A stretch of DNA of 64,000 bases from Neurospora tetrasperma FGSC 2508 (lineage: Eukaryota > Ascomycota > Sordariomycetes > Sordariales > Sordariaceae): positions 3,175,236 to 3,239,235 of the forward strand of contig NW_009799101.1 in NCBI RefSeq assembly GCF_000213175.1, in the 5' to 3' direction. Shown here piece by piece: positions 10,673 to 21,924 of this stretch. The position numbers and the translations under genes are program-made. The stretch's first letter is position 1. The number at the start of each line of letters is the position of its first letter. The notes beneath the pieces are model-generated. The model worked only from the letters and a program-made list of their open reading frames with translations. It searched no databases and was not told the origin of the DNA.

Positions 10673-11860
10673 ATGGAAGACATCAAGTCCCCGAACCTTT
10701 CACCCCTCACCTCTCTCACCAACACACCTCGACTTCTCAGCCCGGAACCCAGATTTAAACACGAGGGAATCGCTTCGGAAGCTGCGCCGGACTTCAACCC
10801 CCTCCGCCGTCCCCACCTCCACCACCGCGTCCTCACCCTTTCCCACCTCCGCCTCCGCCGCCTCCGCCACCACCTCCCCCGGGACATCGTCTCCATCTCC
10901 AAACTCTGCCGAGATCTCCAGGAACGAGTGAACGACATCCCCGTTCCCATCATACCAGCCGTTCCCTCCATCCCACATTTACGCTCCGCAGGCCCCGTTA
11001 ACGTCTACGAAGAAGCCACCTCCGCTGCTGCCGCCGATGTAGAGAGAATCGCCGACATCAAAACCCAACTGGAACTCCTCGCCCACGAACTCGAAATCCT
11101 GAGAGGCGCCGTGTTTGAGCGGTTCGAGGACTTGTTTGACAAGAAGAGGGAGGAGGTTCTGAAGAAACAGCTGGATTGCTGTTTTAGTGATTTGAAGGAG
11201 TTGCAAGTGGAGGTGAATCATAGGATCTGGACTGGGAGGTTGAGGCAGCCACTGCAGCCACTCGCGCAGCGACTGCATCAGCTGGGCATGCCTACGATGG
11301 CGCGAGTGAATGGGAAAGGAAAGGGAAAATGTAAAGAGAAAGAGACGGAGAAGGAGGGTGAGAGGGAAGGCGAGCAGAATGCCCAAGAGCAGAGTGTCCT
11401 GGACGCTATGCCCATGCGTACTGCCATGGACATGGACCTCAGCATGGGCGCTCAGTTCCAATTTCCCGAATGGCCGGAATTTAACGACGAGGAAATCATG
11501 ACCATGTTCAAAGAGATGGAGGAGGAGTTACTGGAGGAGCCAGTCAACTGGGAGGAGATTCTGAAAGCCGAGGCCACGAACGAAGAGGCCCAGGTGAGGG
11601 GCCCTGTGAAGAGGGAGCAGGAGGACGATGAGATGCAGCTGGACGACGTCGAGGAAACGGAGACTGTGAAGGGAGACCAAACTAAGAAAGAAGTTGACGA
11701 GGAGAAAATGGAGGAGGATGTTGATACGAAGGAGCCCGAGGAAAGTATATGGAGCGAGGAATCTGGAGGAGTTGACTGGAGGGCATATCTACCTTCAGCG
11801 CACCCGTGCGACCCAGGTGCGCGTACAAGCTGGCATTGCGCGTGGGGTCGGAGGCAGTAG
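10673..11860 (+). CDS. Unrecognised acidic coiled-coil protein
   Basis: One uninterrupted frame of 395 residues starts with a well-placed ATG. I do not recognise a family. The first 110 residues are rich in Pro, Arg and His. Residues about 120-190 are charged and probably a coiled coil (VERIADIKTQLELLAHELEI, then LFDKKREEVLKKQLDC). A Lys/Glu-rich low-complexity stretch follows (GKGKGKCKEKETEKEGERE). The C-terminal third is strongly acidic (EEIMTMFKEMEEELLEEPVN and repeated Glu/Asp runs). Base composition shifts from C-rich to G/A-rich along the gene, following that bias. Whether the last 30 codons are right is uncertain, because they lose the acidic character and no splice signal was found. 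It lies near two other unrecognised genes. Confidence 0.6.
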   Translation: MEDIKSPNLSPLTSLTNTPRLLSPEPRFKHEGIASEAAPDFNPLRRPHLHHRVLTLSHLRLRRLRHHLPRDIVSISKLCRDLQERVNDIPVPIIPAVPSIPHLRSAGPVNVYEEATSAAAADVERIADIKTQLELLAHELEILRGAVFERFEDLFDKKREEVLKKQLDCCFSDLKELQVEVNHRIWTGRLRQPLQPLAQRLHQLGMPTMARVNGKGKGKCKEKETEKEGEREGEQNAQEQSVLDAMPMRTAMDMDLSMGAQFQFPEWPEFNDEEIMTMFKEMEEELLEEPVNWEEILKAEATNEEAQVRGPVKREQEDDEMQLDDVEETETVKGDQTKKEVDEEKMEEDVDTKEPEESIWSEESGGVDWRAYLPSAHPCDPGARTSWHCAWGRRQ

Positions 11861-12757
11861 ATGGTATCTGCGGATCGTGGGGGGGGATTTGTCAGCTAGG
11901 TCTGGGTCGAAGGGATTGCGGGTAACGAAAAGGATGTGGTGCACTTCGTACCTTATCGAAGAAATAGAGGGAATATTACAGACGGGACTTGAGGATTTGG
12001 GAGTAGAGAGACCGCCATGAGATATTGGATGATGAAAACGAAACTTACTAGAATCAAAGGTGGCCTGGGTCCAAACCGACATAGGATATTTACCAAGCTT
12101 TTCATTCGCACTACGAGATCTGTGCCGTTCGCCATACCCCTTGTTTGTCGCAAATCTCTTCAAGATGAAATACATATTTTGGTCGGTCGTCTGGGGGAGT
12201 CCGGTCGTCCCAAGTGGAAGTGTTAGACGTCTGTGTCTCGAACCTGTCATCTAAAGATTGTCACTTGTTCGATCCAGCTTTTCAACTCAAAATACATGCA
12301 CCATCCAACTCAGCTGCAGGTGGCAAAACCCTTTCTGATACCTCAATCTTTGAATCCACCAACGAAACCAACTCGAAGCTTGTTGATTCTGACCCGTGAA
12401 GAACTTCGAAGACAGCCGAATCACGCCTAAAGCTTGCCGGAACAAGCAACACTGGAAGTCAACGTCTCCAAAGATTTCGAGAAGCAACTCACCACCCGCT
12501 CATATCATAGGAAACAGTCCAAGACACTTGGAGCGGAACGCAACGATATCCACGAGCCCACTGGATTTGTGATCTAGAGCTGAATCGTTGTTTGCTCACC
12601 TTTCCACTCCATATCGCCCACCGGTATCACGAAAGCCTCTTTCTACCCCATAACAACAGGTCAACAAACCGTCGCAGAGACACCGTCACAAGAGTCTCCT
12701 GACAGAAAGCTGACGCTCCAGATCCCTTCGCCTTCGCATCTTGAGCTCGGCAAAACC
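11861..12757. promoter_or_regulatory. Region between two unrecognised plus-strand genes
   Basis: This holds the 3' flank of the upstream gene and the promoter and leader of the next one. A minus-strand open frame at 11795-12250 overlaps the upstream gene and has no signature, so it is not called. Nothing else is supported. Confidence 0.35.
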
Positions 12758-13858
12758 ATGTCCCGTCCCCGGCCACCACCCCTCCAACTCAACCCCGTAC
12801 TCCCAACACCACCCGTCACTCCCGACAAGCTTCAACACCATCTCACCTCGACCTCTCCCAACCAAACCGCTTGGACACCACGAGAGCCCAGAAGCGTTCG
12901 ATTCGCTCTACCATCTGCTCAGACTCCCGGGCACAAATCCAAGTTCTCCAAGACAGCGACGTTCAGAACCCACCACAGCCAGACGACCAAGGCAAAATCC
13001 AAGAAAATCCCCGCAAAGCCCTACAGCGCTTCGCTCAATCGGCTCATGGTGAGGTATTACGCTCTTGTGCAGTCTCTTTGCGAGTCAAATCTCTCTGAGT
13101 CCAAGCTCAAGCCCAAGGTCGCCGGCGACAGGTTCCCTTCAGAAAGCAGGGGCATTCTCGCACCTCCTCCATCCCCCATCTCCCCCGTTCAAGGCATCCA
13201 AATCCAAATCCGACAGCGCAACCCCCTTCAAGCTATTAAGAGTCACGCTCACGCCTCGATCTACGAGCCTTTGACAGCCATAGCCCCTGTGCTTACGCTT
13301 CCCTTGTTGCCGAGCCAGGAGACAGAGAAGGAGGTGAGGAAGGTGCTGAAACGGGCGAAGAGAGGGTTGAAAATATTAGAGGAGTTAGTTGCCTCTAAAT
13401 CGCAGGGTTCAGATTTGGAGTTGGATTTGGATCTGGATCAGAAGATGGGGATGGATGAGATGGATTTGGATCGGGAGCTTGCCCATGTTGGGAGTGGTGA
13501 CCGTATGGACCTCGATCTAAACGGCTCTGGCAGCGCCGACATGCATAGTTTTGGGCCTGGAGGACGGCTCGGAGCTGCGGAGTGTCGGAGGGATTCTCAG
13601 AAAATTATGACAAAGGAGAGGGAAATGGAGGCAATCCAGGAAGGTGTGGCCATGATGAGTCTCGAGGAGACGCGTCGGCTTCCACATCTGCGTGTACCTG
13701 GTCGCAAGGTCGAGGGATTATCGAGCGCTGGGTTCTGTGGGACCGGCGTTAACTGGGAGGGCTTCCAAGGAGAAGTGTGCGATGACATCGTTGGTCGTGA
13801 GGAGCAGGCTCAAGATGAAGCGGTGCTGACTGGCGTGGGCGGGTTGATGAGCATTTGA
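12758..13858 (+). CDS. Unrecognised protein with Leu/Asp-rich segment
   Basis: A single uninterrupted frame of 366 residues with an ATG after an A-rich leader (CAAAACCATG, a good fungal start context). I do not recognise it. The N-terminus is rich in Pro, Ser and Thr. A basic stretch follows at about residues 70-95 (KAKSKKIPAKPYSASLNRLM), next to a short helix-like segment (VRYYALVQSLCES). Another basic helix is at about 190-215 (EVRKVLKRAKRGLKILEEL). After it comes an alternating Leu/Asp/Met segment (DLELDLDLDQKMGMDEMDL), repeated more weakly downstream (RMDLDLNGSG). No transmembrane segment or signal peptide is visible. The layout suggests a nuclear or regulatory protein, but that is only inference. 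Confidence 0.6.
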   Translation: MSRPRPPPLQLNPVLPTPPVTPDKLQHHLTSTSPNQTAWTPREPRSVRFALPSAQTPGHKSKFSKTATFRTHHSQTTKAKSKKIPAKPYSASLNRLMVRYYALVQSLCESNLSESKLKPKVAGDRFPSESRGILAPPPSPISPVQGIQIQIRQRNPLQAIKSHAHASIYEPLTAIAPVLTLPLLPSQETEKEVRKVLKRAKRGLKILEELVASKSQGSDLELDLDLDQKMGMDEMDLDRELAHVGSGDRMDLDLNGSGSADMHSFGPGGRLGAAECRRDSQKIMTKEREMEAIQEGVAMMSLEETRRLPHLRVPGRKVEGLSSAGFCGTGVNWEGFQGEVCDDIVGREEQAQDEAVLTGVGGLMSI

Positions 13859-15873
13859 AGACGCGGCCCCGTTGATGCCGTCCTTGAACGGTAAGATGCC
13901 GAAAGGTGATAGCTAGTTGGCTGGCGTAAATGATATATACGCTGAGAGAGTCGCGGAAGATCTGTATTCGTCGGAAAAACGAGGACAGGATGACGATGAG
14001 GATGCGAAATAATTAGCTTGCAAACCGGAGCCAAGATGATGGCAGAAATCGGCACAAAGGAATGAACAGGCGCATGGCCGCTGGATGCCCTGGCCCAAAG
14101 TTCTTCATTAACTTGGAGGACGACCACCGGATGTGTGATGATCGGCAATTCGTCGTTTTCTCATCGAGGGTAGCCCGGACCTTAGTTTCTGGGCTAATGC
14201 GAGATTGATGTCTGCATGGAGCTGGGAGTCAAAGACGAACACATCTAGAAACAGCCGCTTTTGCCGTAACACAAGCATCAATACTCACATAGATACATAC
14301 CTGGCATCACCATAGCTTTCATTCTCTTCAATGAAACAAGAGCTTCCCTGAGAATGACTTTGGCAAGCAGCCAATTCCTCGAAAGTAGAAGAGTGCAGAT
14401 GTGTGGGGCTCACCCCTTTTCTTTGTTTACTTGGTCGTTACGTACGTACCGTACCTGGGAATGGGTTAGGGTTGTTATAGGATAGTTAGCACAATCACCG
14501 GCGCCTCACTCGTGTTTCTGGAGACTTACCGCGTTTATTGTTCAAAATTATCCAGAGGAACAAAAATGCATAGTTTAGGACCCTGGGCGTTCCCTTGCGT
14601 ATTTTTCGCCCGGCTGGTAGAGGTGGAAGGGTTTCTTTTCGAGCAGTGTCCGCCAAGCCGATCCTGAACATCATCACATGCCCCTGGTCCTCCGTCCTAG
14701 CGGCCATGGGAGAGTTTCCGGAAGCCCACAAAGAGCCCCCGCACTAGAATGGGCGAATATGGGTTTCCGGTCCCCTACTCAGACGGTGCCAAGCGGTTCG
14801 AAAAGGTAGCGTGTTGATGTTGTGAAAAAAAGCCAAATCGTGATCGTGTGAGGCTGCGGACTGTTCGAGACCAGGGCGACGCCGACTCATAGGTGACGAT
14901 AATATACCTGATCAGCTGCCATAACGTCAGATCGCTAACATTCTATCTTTAATGCTGTGCTGAGCTAGGCCCGTAGGCTGATATGACGTGCGAGTTTGTT
15001 GTAGATCGACATTTGTGTACATAGGAAAACAGGTGATTTAGAAACTTCTGTCACCAATTCCATGTTTTCCACATGCGCCGAGAGATTGACATGATCACTA
15101 TCATGCAGTCACTACCGCATTGGGATGAACAAAAAAAAGAGTATCAAAACCTTCTTGTATTTCGCGTTTCTTAAACTAAGGCACTGCCTTGGTGAGTGCA
15201 AGCATGCAAAGCATTTAACGATCCGGGGAAGCACCGCAAAGAATCATCAAGGCACGGGGCAGGCCATTGAAACCATAACTCCATGAAAGCAGGGAATCCA
15301 CAAAAGGCAAGGGGAGAGGACAGGGTCGCGAAACGATGGGGTGTCGCCGTCCTTCCATGCACGAGGGTCCTTAGAGTATAGAGAATCAAAGTGTACGAGT
15401 AGTACGGCAAAGTGTTCTTCTTGGCACGATAAAATCCTTCAACACATGAGCGTAGGTATATGAGCCCAATGTTGTACACACTGATGCCGTTCAGTCCCCA
15501 TAGGAAAGGGGATTCAGAAGCGGGGAATCTGTCAGGAAGGGCAGGGAAAAAGTTATGCGGTCGGTCTTGAGTTGCTCAGGGCATGGTGTGGGCTGGTGCT
15601 GGCTGGAAGAGTATCCAATTTCGTGCGTCCATCGGTCGTTTATATATCGAGTCGGGGTAACTGTTTGTTGCGTGCGCGCCCAATCGAGGGTGGTGGGGAG
15701 GGTAAATCCTGTTGTGACTGAATACCAGGAGAGTAAATCGCAACCTTTGAACATCACAATTTCACCGTGACGCCGGAAAATGGGTCATCTTGTTGTCTGT
15801 CCCGAATGAATGTTTCGTCATTCAGAATGGTATTTCATTTGACGCCTCCCGACAGATGTTGGGTAGAGGAAAT
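13859..15873. other. Intergenic, 2 kb
   Basis: No gene is supported. The stretch separates a plus-strand gene from the 3' end of minus-strand rpl29, so it holds two 3' flanks. A minus-strand frame of 102 codons at 15171-15479 has no motif and an odd composition. A single TTAGGG motif lies near 14466. Confidence 0.4.
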
Positions 15874-16304
15874 CTAAGCAGTCTCGCGCTTGCCCTCCTT
15901 GAACTCCTTCTGTAAAGTTGTTAGCGAAAAGCGCTCTTTCGTGGTTTTGTTGCGAATCGGGATCGAGGCGTACCAGAGCCTTGGCGGTGCCGTGGAGAGC
16001 ATGACGATGGTTGCGGCGGAACTTGGGGTCAGTGCCCTTGAGGGAAGGGTATCTGGAAGTCTTGGGCTTCTTGATACTGTTATCGCGAAGAACAATTCGT
16101 CAGCACTTCGAGCTCATTCGGACATCCATCATCTTCTCCTCCTCGGTTTTCAAGCGGTGATGCTGGGGCGGTCGTACCCGTTGCGGTGAGCCTTCCGCGA
16201 CTGGTTGTGCTGAGACGAGTTCTTGGACTCTGTTGAAAATGATCAGTACTCCATTATTTCGACATGACGATATTCTGACGGCAGAGGCACAACATACTGG
16301 CCAT
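15874..16304 (-). CDS. rpl29: 60S ribosomal protein L29 (eL29)
   Basis: This is a small basic protein of the large cytosolic ribosomal subunit. Four exons, 16298-16304, 16178-16229, 15974-16076 and 15874-15909, give 65 residues. The protein starts MAKSKNSSQHNQSRKAHRNG, which is characteristic of eL29, continues with IKKPKTSRYPSLKGTDPKF and ends in a basic tail. Introns are 68, 101 and 64 bp and start GTATGT, GTACGA and GTACGC; the second has a clear GCTGAC branch. The first coding exon is only seven bases (ATGGCCA), a layout often seen in fungal ribosomal protein genes. It is followed upstream by the 3' end of the peroxisomal carrier on the same strand, with about 525 bp between for the rpl29 promoter. 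Confidence 0.96.
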
Positions 16305-16829
16305 TGCGACTGATTTCCGGCGTCAAACAAACAGACGATGTTCGGAGGCTGCTGGGGTTGCAAGGTCAGACAAGCGAGTTTAATTCCTGCGCCAAATGTG
16401 GGAGAATTTCCACTGCCCTAATTTGGTGGGAGTGGCTGGTGCGTGGCTAAAGCCTGGTTGCGCCACACTCGATTATCACTGCAACCGAATTCGCGGCAAC
16501 CTGGAGCTGGGTGGAGCTATGCAATGGTTCTCTTGGCGTGACAACTCCGAGTCGGCTCTCAGCTTCAACTTTGCTCTTAACAACAAAATTACAATGACTG
16601 TCGGCAATGATCAAGGTTGAACTCATAAAGGTCTTGTATCCAAGGGATCTCTATCCGCTCTATATAACCAGGTCCGGCTGAAAGATGAAACCCAAGTAGC
16701 AGAAGATTACCGAATTGTGAGTATGATTCTCCAATCACGACCGCCATCAAATGCAGCAGAAATACAGTACAAGCAGAACGTTCAAGTCATGATATGTGCT
16801 TTCGTTGTTCAAGAAATGGAAGGGAGCGT
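16305..16829 (-). promoter_or_regulatory. rpl29 promoter region
   Basis: This 525-bp gap between the carrier stop and the rpl29 ATG must hold the carrier 3' UTR and the rpl29 promoter. No further gene is seen. Confidence 0.4.
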
Positions 16830-18029
16830 CTACTTTGCGATGACGGGGGACGCAACCTTTGCCGCGGCAGCCAAAGCAGCGGCCTTGCCGAGCTGCTGCG
16901 ACCGAAGCTTCGAAAGGAAGCGCATAAAGAGGATGAACATGAGCTCGACACTATAATGCAACATGTCAGTATTTCGCTGTAGTGAATATGGTGGACGATT
17001 TTTCGTAACGTACCGCTCCTTGGTCATCATCAAGATACCTTGTACTAAAAAGCCCTTAAGAAGCTGGGGCCCGATACCCTTGAACAAACTCAAAGCGCCC
17101 TCGTTCTTGACAATAAACTCCATCACCTCGACGAAGCTCTTGAAAGGCTTGCCGTTGCGAGCCGCGGGAGGCTTGGATTGCAGGCCTACCTTGGCGACAA
17201 TGAGGGGCTGGGTGACGATGGTGGCAATTGACTTGGACAACGCGCCAAGAACTACAGAACAATTGTTAGCCAAGCATATCGCACAAACTTCCAGGACTCG
17301 AACTTACGGAAAGCCTCCCAGGGCTTCAAGGTGTTCTTTCCAGGGAAAAGAATATCCTTCAGCCTCTCGTACGCGCCATATGTGATGGCCGGGTTGACAA
17401 CCAGAACCAAGCTAGCCTTCAAGCCTCTCCAGAGCCCGGTAATGCCATCCTCGCCCTCGACAACCTCCCGAGCGGTATCGATGATGCCCTTCCTGTCCTC
17501 CTTGCTTTGCGTCTGCTGGCGGGTGGTGATGACCGCGACTGGGATGGTGAAAAGCTGGCCGAGCGCACCGGCAACGGCGCCAAGGGCCAACTCAGCGGCC
17601 GTCGAGGGGTGGGCATCCGATTTTTGGTACTGAAGATACAGCGTGCGGACGATCGAATACCAATAGAAGTAGGCGAAGTTGCTCGACGTGACACCCAGTA
17701 GCGCACCGTTCATGCCAGCATAAAGACCCGCAATACCCTCGGCATTCTTGATCTTGGTGAGGGCGTCCCATGTTCCCTTGTAGTGAACCTCATTGCTGGC
17801 CGTAGCCTCTTGCTTTTCAACGTCGGCGGACTTTTTGACTTGGACTTGAAGTTTCGTCTTGATGCTGCAGTTCTCACAAAGTCAGTGACTGCTAGAAAGA
17901 GCGCAAAGAAGAGGGGTGTACACACAGATCAAGTGGGTATACGAGCACGTTGGCGAAAGCGGCACCAGCAGCGCCGGCCGTGGCCTTCCCCCAGGGGCCC
18001 AATTGGGCGGGCTTTGAGTGTGCTGCCAT
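16830..18029 (-). CDS. pmp47: Peroxisomal mitochondrial-carrier-family transporter (PMP47/Ant1 type)
   Basis: This family exchanges ATP for AMP (or related nucleotides) across the peroxisomal membrane, supporting fatty-acid activation and beta-oxidation. Four exons, 17926-18029, 17308-17864, 17014-17251 and 16830-16950, give 339 residues. Introns of 61, 56 and 63 bp begin GTGTGT, GTAAGT and GTACGT and have CTGAC or CTAAC branches. Three carrier repeats are visible. Repeat 1 has YPLDLIKTKLQ, matching the P-x-D/E-x-x-K/R signature. Repeat 2 has the degenerate IPVAVITTRQQ. Repeat 3 has TQPLIVAKVGLQSKPP, followed by FKGIGPQLLKGFLVQG; these are typical of PMP47-like proteins rather than mitochondrial carriers. 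The length fits the family. The start is the ATG opening MAAHSKPAQLGPWGKATAG, just before the first membrane segment. Other carrier substrates cannot be excluded from sequence alone. Confidence 0.92.
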
Positions 18030-20138
18030 TGTTGATTGTTACTTTGATATCTAGAAATACTCTGGACGCTCGGGGCGGGAGTTCGAAGTAGTGGTTCAGA
18101 CGGAAAGGGTCGCTCGGTGTTGGTTGGCGCAATCGCTGGCTCGAGATCCCCGCTTATGTCAATGTCGTGTAGGACGGCAGGACCAGTGTATAATTTGGTA
18201 GATAGGTATCGCAACAACGGAAAATAAAATGATAAGAGGCAAATGCGAATAAGAACAAAAGATGGGGGGTTTACAATCTCAAAAGTGAAAGGCAAGATAG
18301 GAAAGGATATGCGACCGAATGATAACAACACACACGACACAGGGAAGGAAATCGGTGACGACAAGTACGGACCGACGGGCGCAAGAAGGGGGGGGCGCCC
18401 AGGTGGTTCCTTTACAACGATTTTAGGTTATTTCAGACCGTCCAAATGATATGTACCGAGGCCGGCGGTGGGACTCCGACTTTTTGGCGGTCTCGACGGG
18501 GCAACCTCACAATGGAAGTGGAATCCAGTCCAGCAGGTATGTACGTGGGAAAGTGGAATGGAAAGCAATCACCCAGGAACTTTTCAAAGGTCTTTCCCCC
18601 TCCCCAGAAAAAAAGAAGCCAATGTAACCCGTGATAGACGATAACCGGATAACCACCGACAACCTCGGCACACCCGCCTCCAGTTCCCCAATAAAGGGAA
18701 TTTGGAGCAGCCCGTCGCTGCGACACGGCAGTTTCTGCTGTTTCGTTGCTTTGCAGAAGGCCGCGGCATCTCCCAGGCAGGGCCACACAGGGGCCTTGAT
18801 GCCCCAATCGGATCGGGTTTTGCGACTTTTGGGGTTCCAGGTTAGGTTGCGTTCCCGTCCCCACGATTGCGTCGATAAAGATTCCCCGGATCCCCAGCTT
18901 TTCAAGTCATTGCGTCTTGCTTCTTCCTGTCTTTCTTTTTCAGTTATCAGATCAGATAAGGCGGCAGGACGCCACGACTTCCCATTCGACAACATATTCC
19001 ACCATGTAAGGGGGCCAATGGGAGTTTATATGCGACGTCAGCGACCGAATTCCATTTCGCTCTCCCCGGGCTCTTCGGATTAAGCAACTCAGTTCTTCAG
19101 AGCAAAGCCAAGCTCGATGATGCAGTACCGAGGCATCATTGCGACCGTCTCCATCTGTGGACCTCGTACATAGCACGATAATCCAGTCAACCAGCGACAA
19201 CCAGCCTCCAAGCTTTTATACTCGACATGCTTCTTAGGGAGGAACTGCTTTTCGCCAAGCACTACATAAGTCTGGCAAAATCTGGTCGAAAGTCACGGTT
19301 GCCATCAAATTCCGACAGGAGGCTTGATGGGCAAATTATCCTTTGACTTCGATCTGAGGGGATCCCCACAAGTGCTGAAACAAAGTTGCGAGCTGAGGAA
19401 GAGTTTTGGAACATAAACTCAAACCAGTGATTTCGGTGGGCATTGTTCTTCAAAGACGATTCAAGGAGTTGAGTCAATGAAAGACCAAAGATGCATTTTA
19501 TGGGGCGTCAGATTTGTCGGCTTTTGTTCCTCAACCAGACTCTAAGTTGTTAGAGGTATTGTGGCCATGGCTTGGAGAGTTGGAAACGAAGACGGGTTAA
19601 AACCCTGCGAGACCGTTCTCCGCTGCCATGGCACATCGTTCAAGCGGTTCTTCCCGCCCGCTCTCTGGCAACATATCCGAGGACCGTGTTCGGCGAGCCC
19701 GAAGGTGCTGATAGAGAAGGACTTGCGCATAGCATGGTTATTGGTTAACGTTTTGCTCCAAGACATCCGAATGGCGATCATGCCGCAACCAGCAACATGA
19801 TTCTTGATATTTAAGATTCCCAAGCCATTGGCACACGGCTGTGAAGATAGCACTACTATGGTGCTTGTATCCGTCGTGATCTTCAACCAAGTCTTTTGAC
19901 ACACAACGGCGTCCCCGGGTGGCTGAGTAGCCAAGCTCCCAAGACAGGCATAAGACCAACGACCAAGTTGTGTTGTTGACCGTTCTCACCGTTTCGTCAT
20001 CCAAGCCATGGCCCTGTACCTATCTATGCGGACCATAATTCTTTCGGGATGCAGTTGCATCTCTGGCTACCCTTGGCGGTGGCCCGATCCCTAGGTCGGC
20101 GATCAGGAAACCCGAAGCCCCCCACGTCCCAGCTGAAA
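18030..20138. promoter_or_regulatory. Carrier upstream region and intergenic DNA
   Basis: This is the first half of a 3.9-kb gap between the carrier and palB, which point away from each other. Several short open frames overlap in different frames and none has a motif. GCCAAG hexamers (the PacC core site) occur at 19107, 19254 and 19930, and the reverse complement at 20072. No gene is supported. Confidence 0.35.
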
Positions 20139-20671
20139 TCATATGCCTGTCACAGTGGAGGCTCTCTCGGCACCGCCAACCGGGCAATTGAAGGAGCACC
20201 CGGCAATCAGGCTGAAGAGAACTTTGTTGGCCCAGGAACGCATGCCGAGGCCGCTAAAGGCACTAGAACTAAAGGCCGCAATGCCCCACCATGGCCTCAT
20301 GGCATGATGCGACGGGAGGCTCCAGGTCCAGGGCGCAGGAACAGCAGATCCCCTCATCCCGTCACTGCCCGTGGCGGGGCTCTTGCATCGCTGTCCGTTC
20401 TTGATGTCAGTTTGTACCTTATCGGCCGATGCGGGGTACCGTCGGTGCTGTTGACTGCGTTGACTTCAAGACATACCTTGATACTTCTCGGAAAAGGGGA
20501 ATTGTAAAAGTTGGAAAACAATAGCTGTAGTAGCTTGAGATATTGGGCATTCTCCATTCCACTTCCCAGTTCCAAACTCCTCGAAATGACCTTGGGGGGT
20601 TTCAAACTGACTCGCCCGCCATATCTGCTTTTGTCATCCAAGACCCAAGCAAGTGTCAACTCTTTTTCCAT
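20139..20671 (-). CDS. Possible small two-exon gene, unrecognised
   Basis: This is a weak call. An open frame from an ATG at 20671 runs to a donor-like GTATGT at 20476. An acceptor (GGACAG) at 20391 joins it in phase 0 to an 84-codon frame ending at 20139. The 86-bp intron has an ACTGAC branch. The predicted 148-residue product ends in a hydrophobic stretch (WANKVLFSLIAGCSFNC) that could be one membrane segment. The first exon is open for about 50 more codons upstream without another ATG. No family is recognised, and other frames here are also open, so chance is a real alternative. Confidence 0.22.
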
Positions 20672-21924
20672 CACCCTCCCAGCCCCCGACTCCGTCACTT
20701 CCACTTCGACCAACCCCGTCTCCAACTCCAACTCACGATTCACCAGTGATATGGCCAACCTCTGCACGCCAAGGTTCCAGTGATAGAAAAGGTAGGGCTC
20801 TCGTTTCCCAGATAGGCCGGTAGGGCTTCCCCTGTCTCACCCGCCACGCCGTCCGTCCTGCAGCACAACGGCATTCACTCCGACGTGAAAGCGAGGCCCA
20901 TGTACATACTCCGATTTGTGCGCGACGGATTCCAAACGGCCTGTGTGGAGTCAAGGTCTAACTCGCCTCCGGCAACCCAGATCAGTAGTTAGGGTTAGGG
21001 TTAGTGGTGGAGACTCAGGAGTAGCCGTTTAGAGGCACCCCGCATGTGAATGTGACGGAATTGAGCGCTTCGAAATGCTGTAGGTGGGTTTGGACACTCA
21101 TTGTCGTTGTTCAGATGATGAGACGCGGTGACGGTTGCTGGCGCGCAAAGTCAATGCCAAGCTTGGGGTCTTTGGCTAGAGCTTGGCTGTCAGTTTCCTA
21201 TCGGTTTGGCCCCACACTGAAAGGCAGTTTGGAATCAAGCACAGTCGGATTATCCGAGACGAGGAATGGACTTTGCCAGAATCTCCACCGACACTGTTGG
21301 CACCACCGCGGAATGTTGCACCGCCCTGAGCTGGCTCGGGTTCCGCAAACCTCAGAGCCGGGGATACCTCCTGCAGGACGACCCGTCGGTGCCCCAGTTG
21401 GGAATCCAAGTGCACAGAAGAACGGGCCGTTTATACATGTTCGGCTTCCACGGCCAAGAGCTAAACATCCGGTGTGCTGGAGTCGATGCCAAAGACGGAT
21501 GGACATTCGCTGCAGCCAAGAATCACATCAAGGCGGCGTCCCCAGTTTCAGCAAGTGGAAGCTCGATACACGAGGTCGTTGTCTGGGGTCCCGTTACCTT
21601 TCGCAAAATATACTTAGTACGTTATTGAGCAATCGAGCCTCTTTATTCGTCGTCTTTGATCCTGTCCTTGATTCGACCTGGACAAGAAAAATAGAACTAG
21701 TCTGACTAGTCTACGCTACTCATTTGATCCGTGTCATCTATCCATCCACATTTGCTGTCATCTGGATCCCAGTCGGCATTCGTCCTTAACATTGCCTTTA
21801 TTATACTTCAAACCCATATTCCGCAATAGTCCGCCCAACTGCGGTCCCAGGAGAGGACTCGAGGACTGGGCATCCCAAATTATGCATACAAGTCTTACAC
21901 CATTATCCTTCCACAAGTGTCACG
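20672..21924 (+). promoter_or_regulatory. palB upstream region
   Basis: This is the probable promoter and leader of palB. It carries a short telomere-type repeat (20989-21004) and GCCAAG or its complement at 21182, 21453 and 21515. Two overlapping plus-strand open frames are present (21266-21628 starts with ATG), but neither has a motif or splice support. Confidence 0.35.
20989..21004 (+). repeat. Interstitial telomere-type repeat, (TTAGGG)2.7
   Basis: Two full TTAGGG units and TTAG are visible. TTAGGG is the telomere repeat of Neurospora and most filamentous fungi. Such short internal copies can bind Myb-type telobox factors in promoters or mark an old end-joining event. Which applies here is not known. 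Confidence 0.85.

Noticed and set aside
11795-12250. Minus-strand frame of 151 codons
   Set aside because: It overlaps the better-supported plus-strand gene and has no motif.
15171-15479. Minus-strand frame of 102 codons
   Set aside because: Cys- and Trp-rich with no family signal, and it lies in a convergent 3' flank.
16077-16177. Possible box C/D snoRNA in rpl29 intron 2
   Set aside because: An ATGATGG and a CTGA are present, but the spacing is too short, the C box is imperfect and CTGA is better explained as the branch site.
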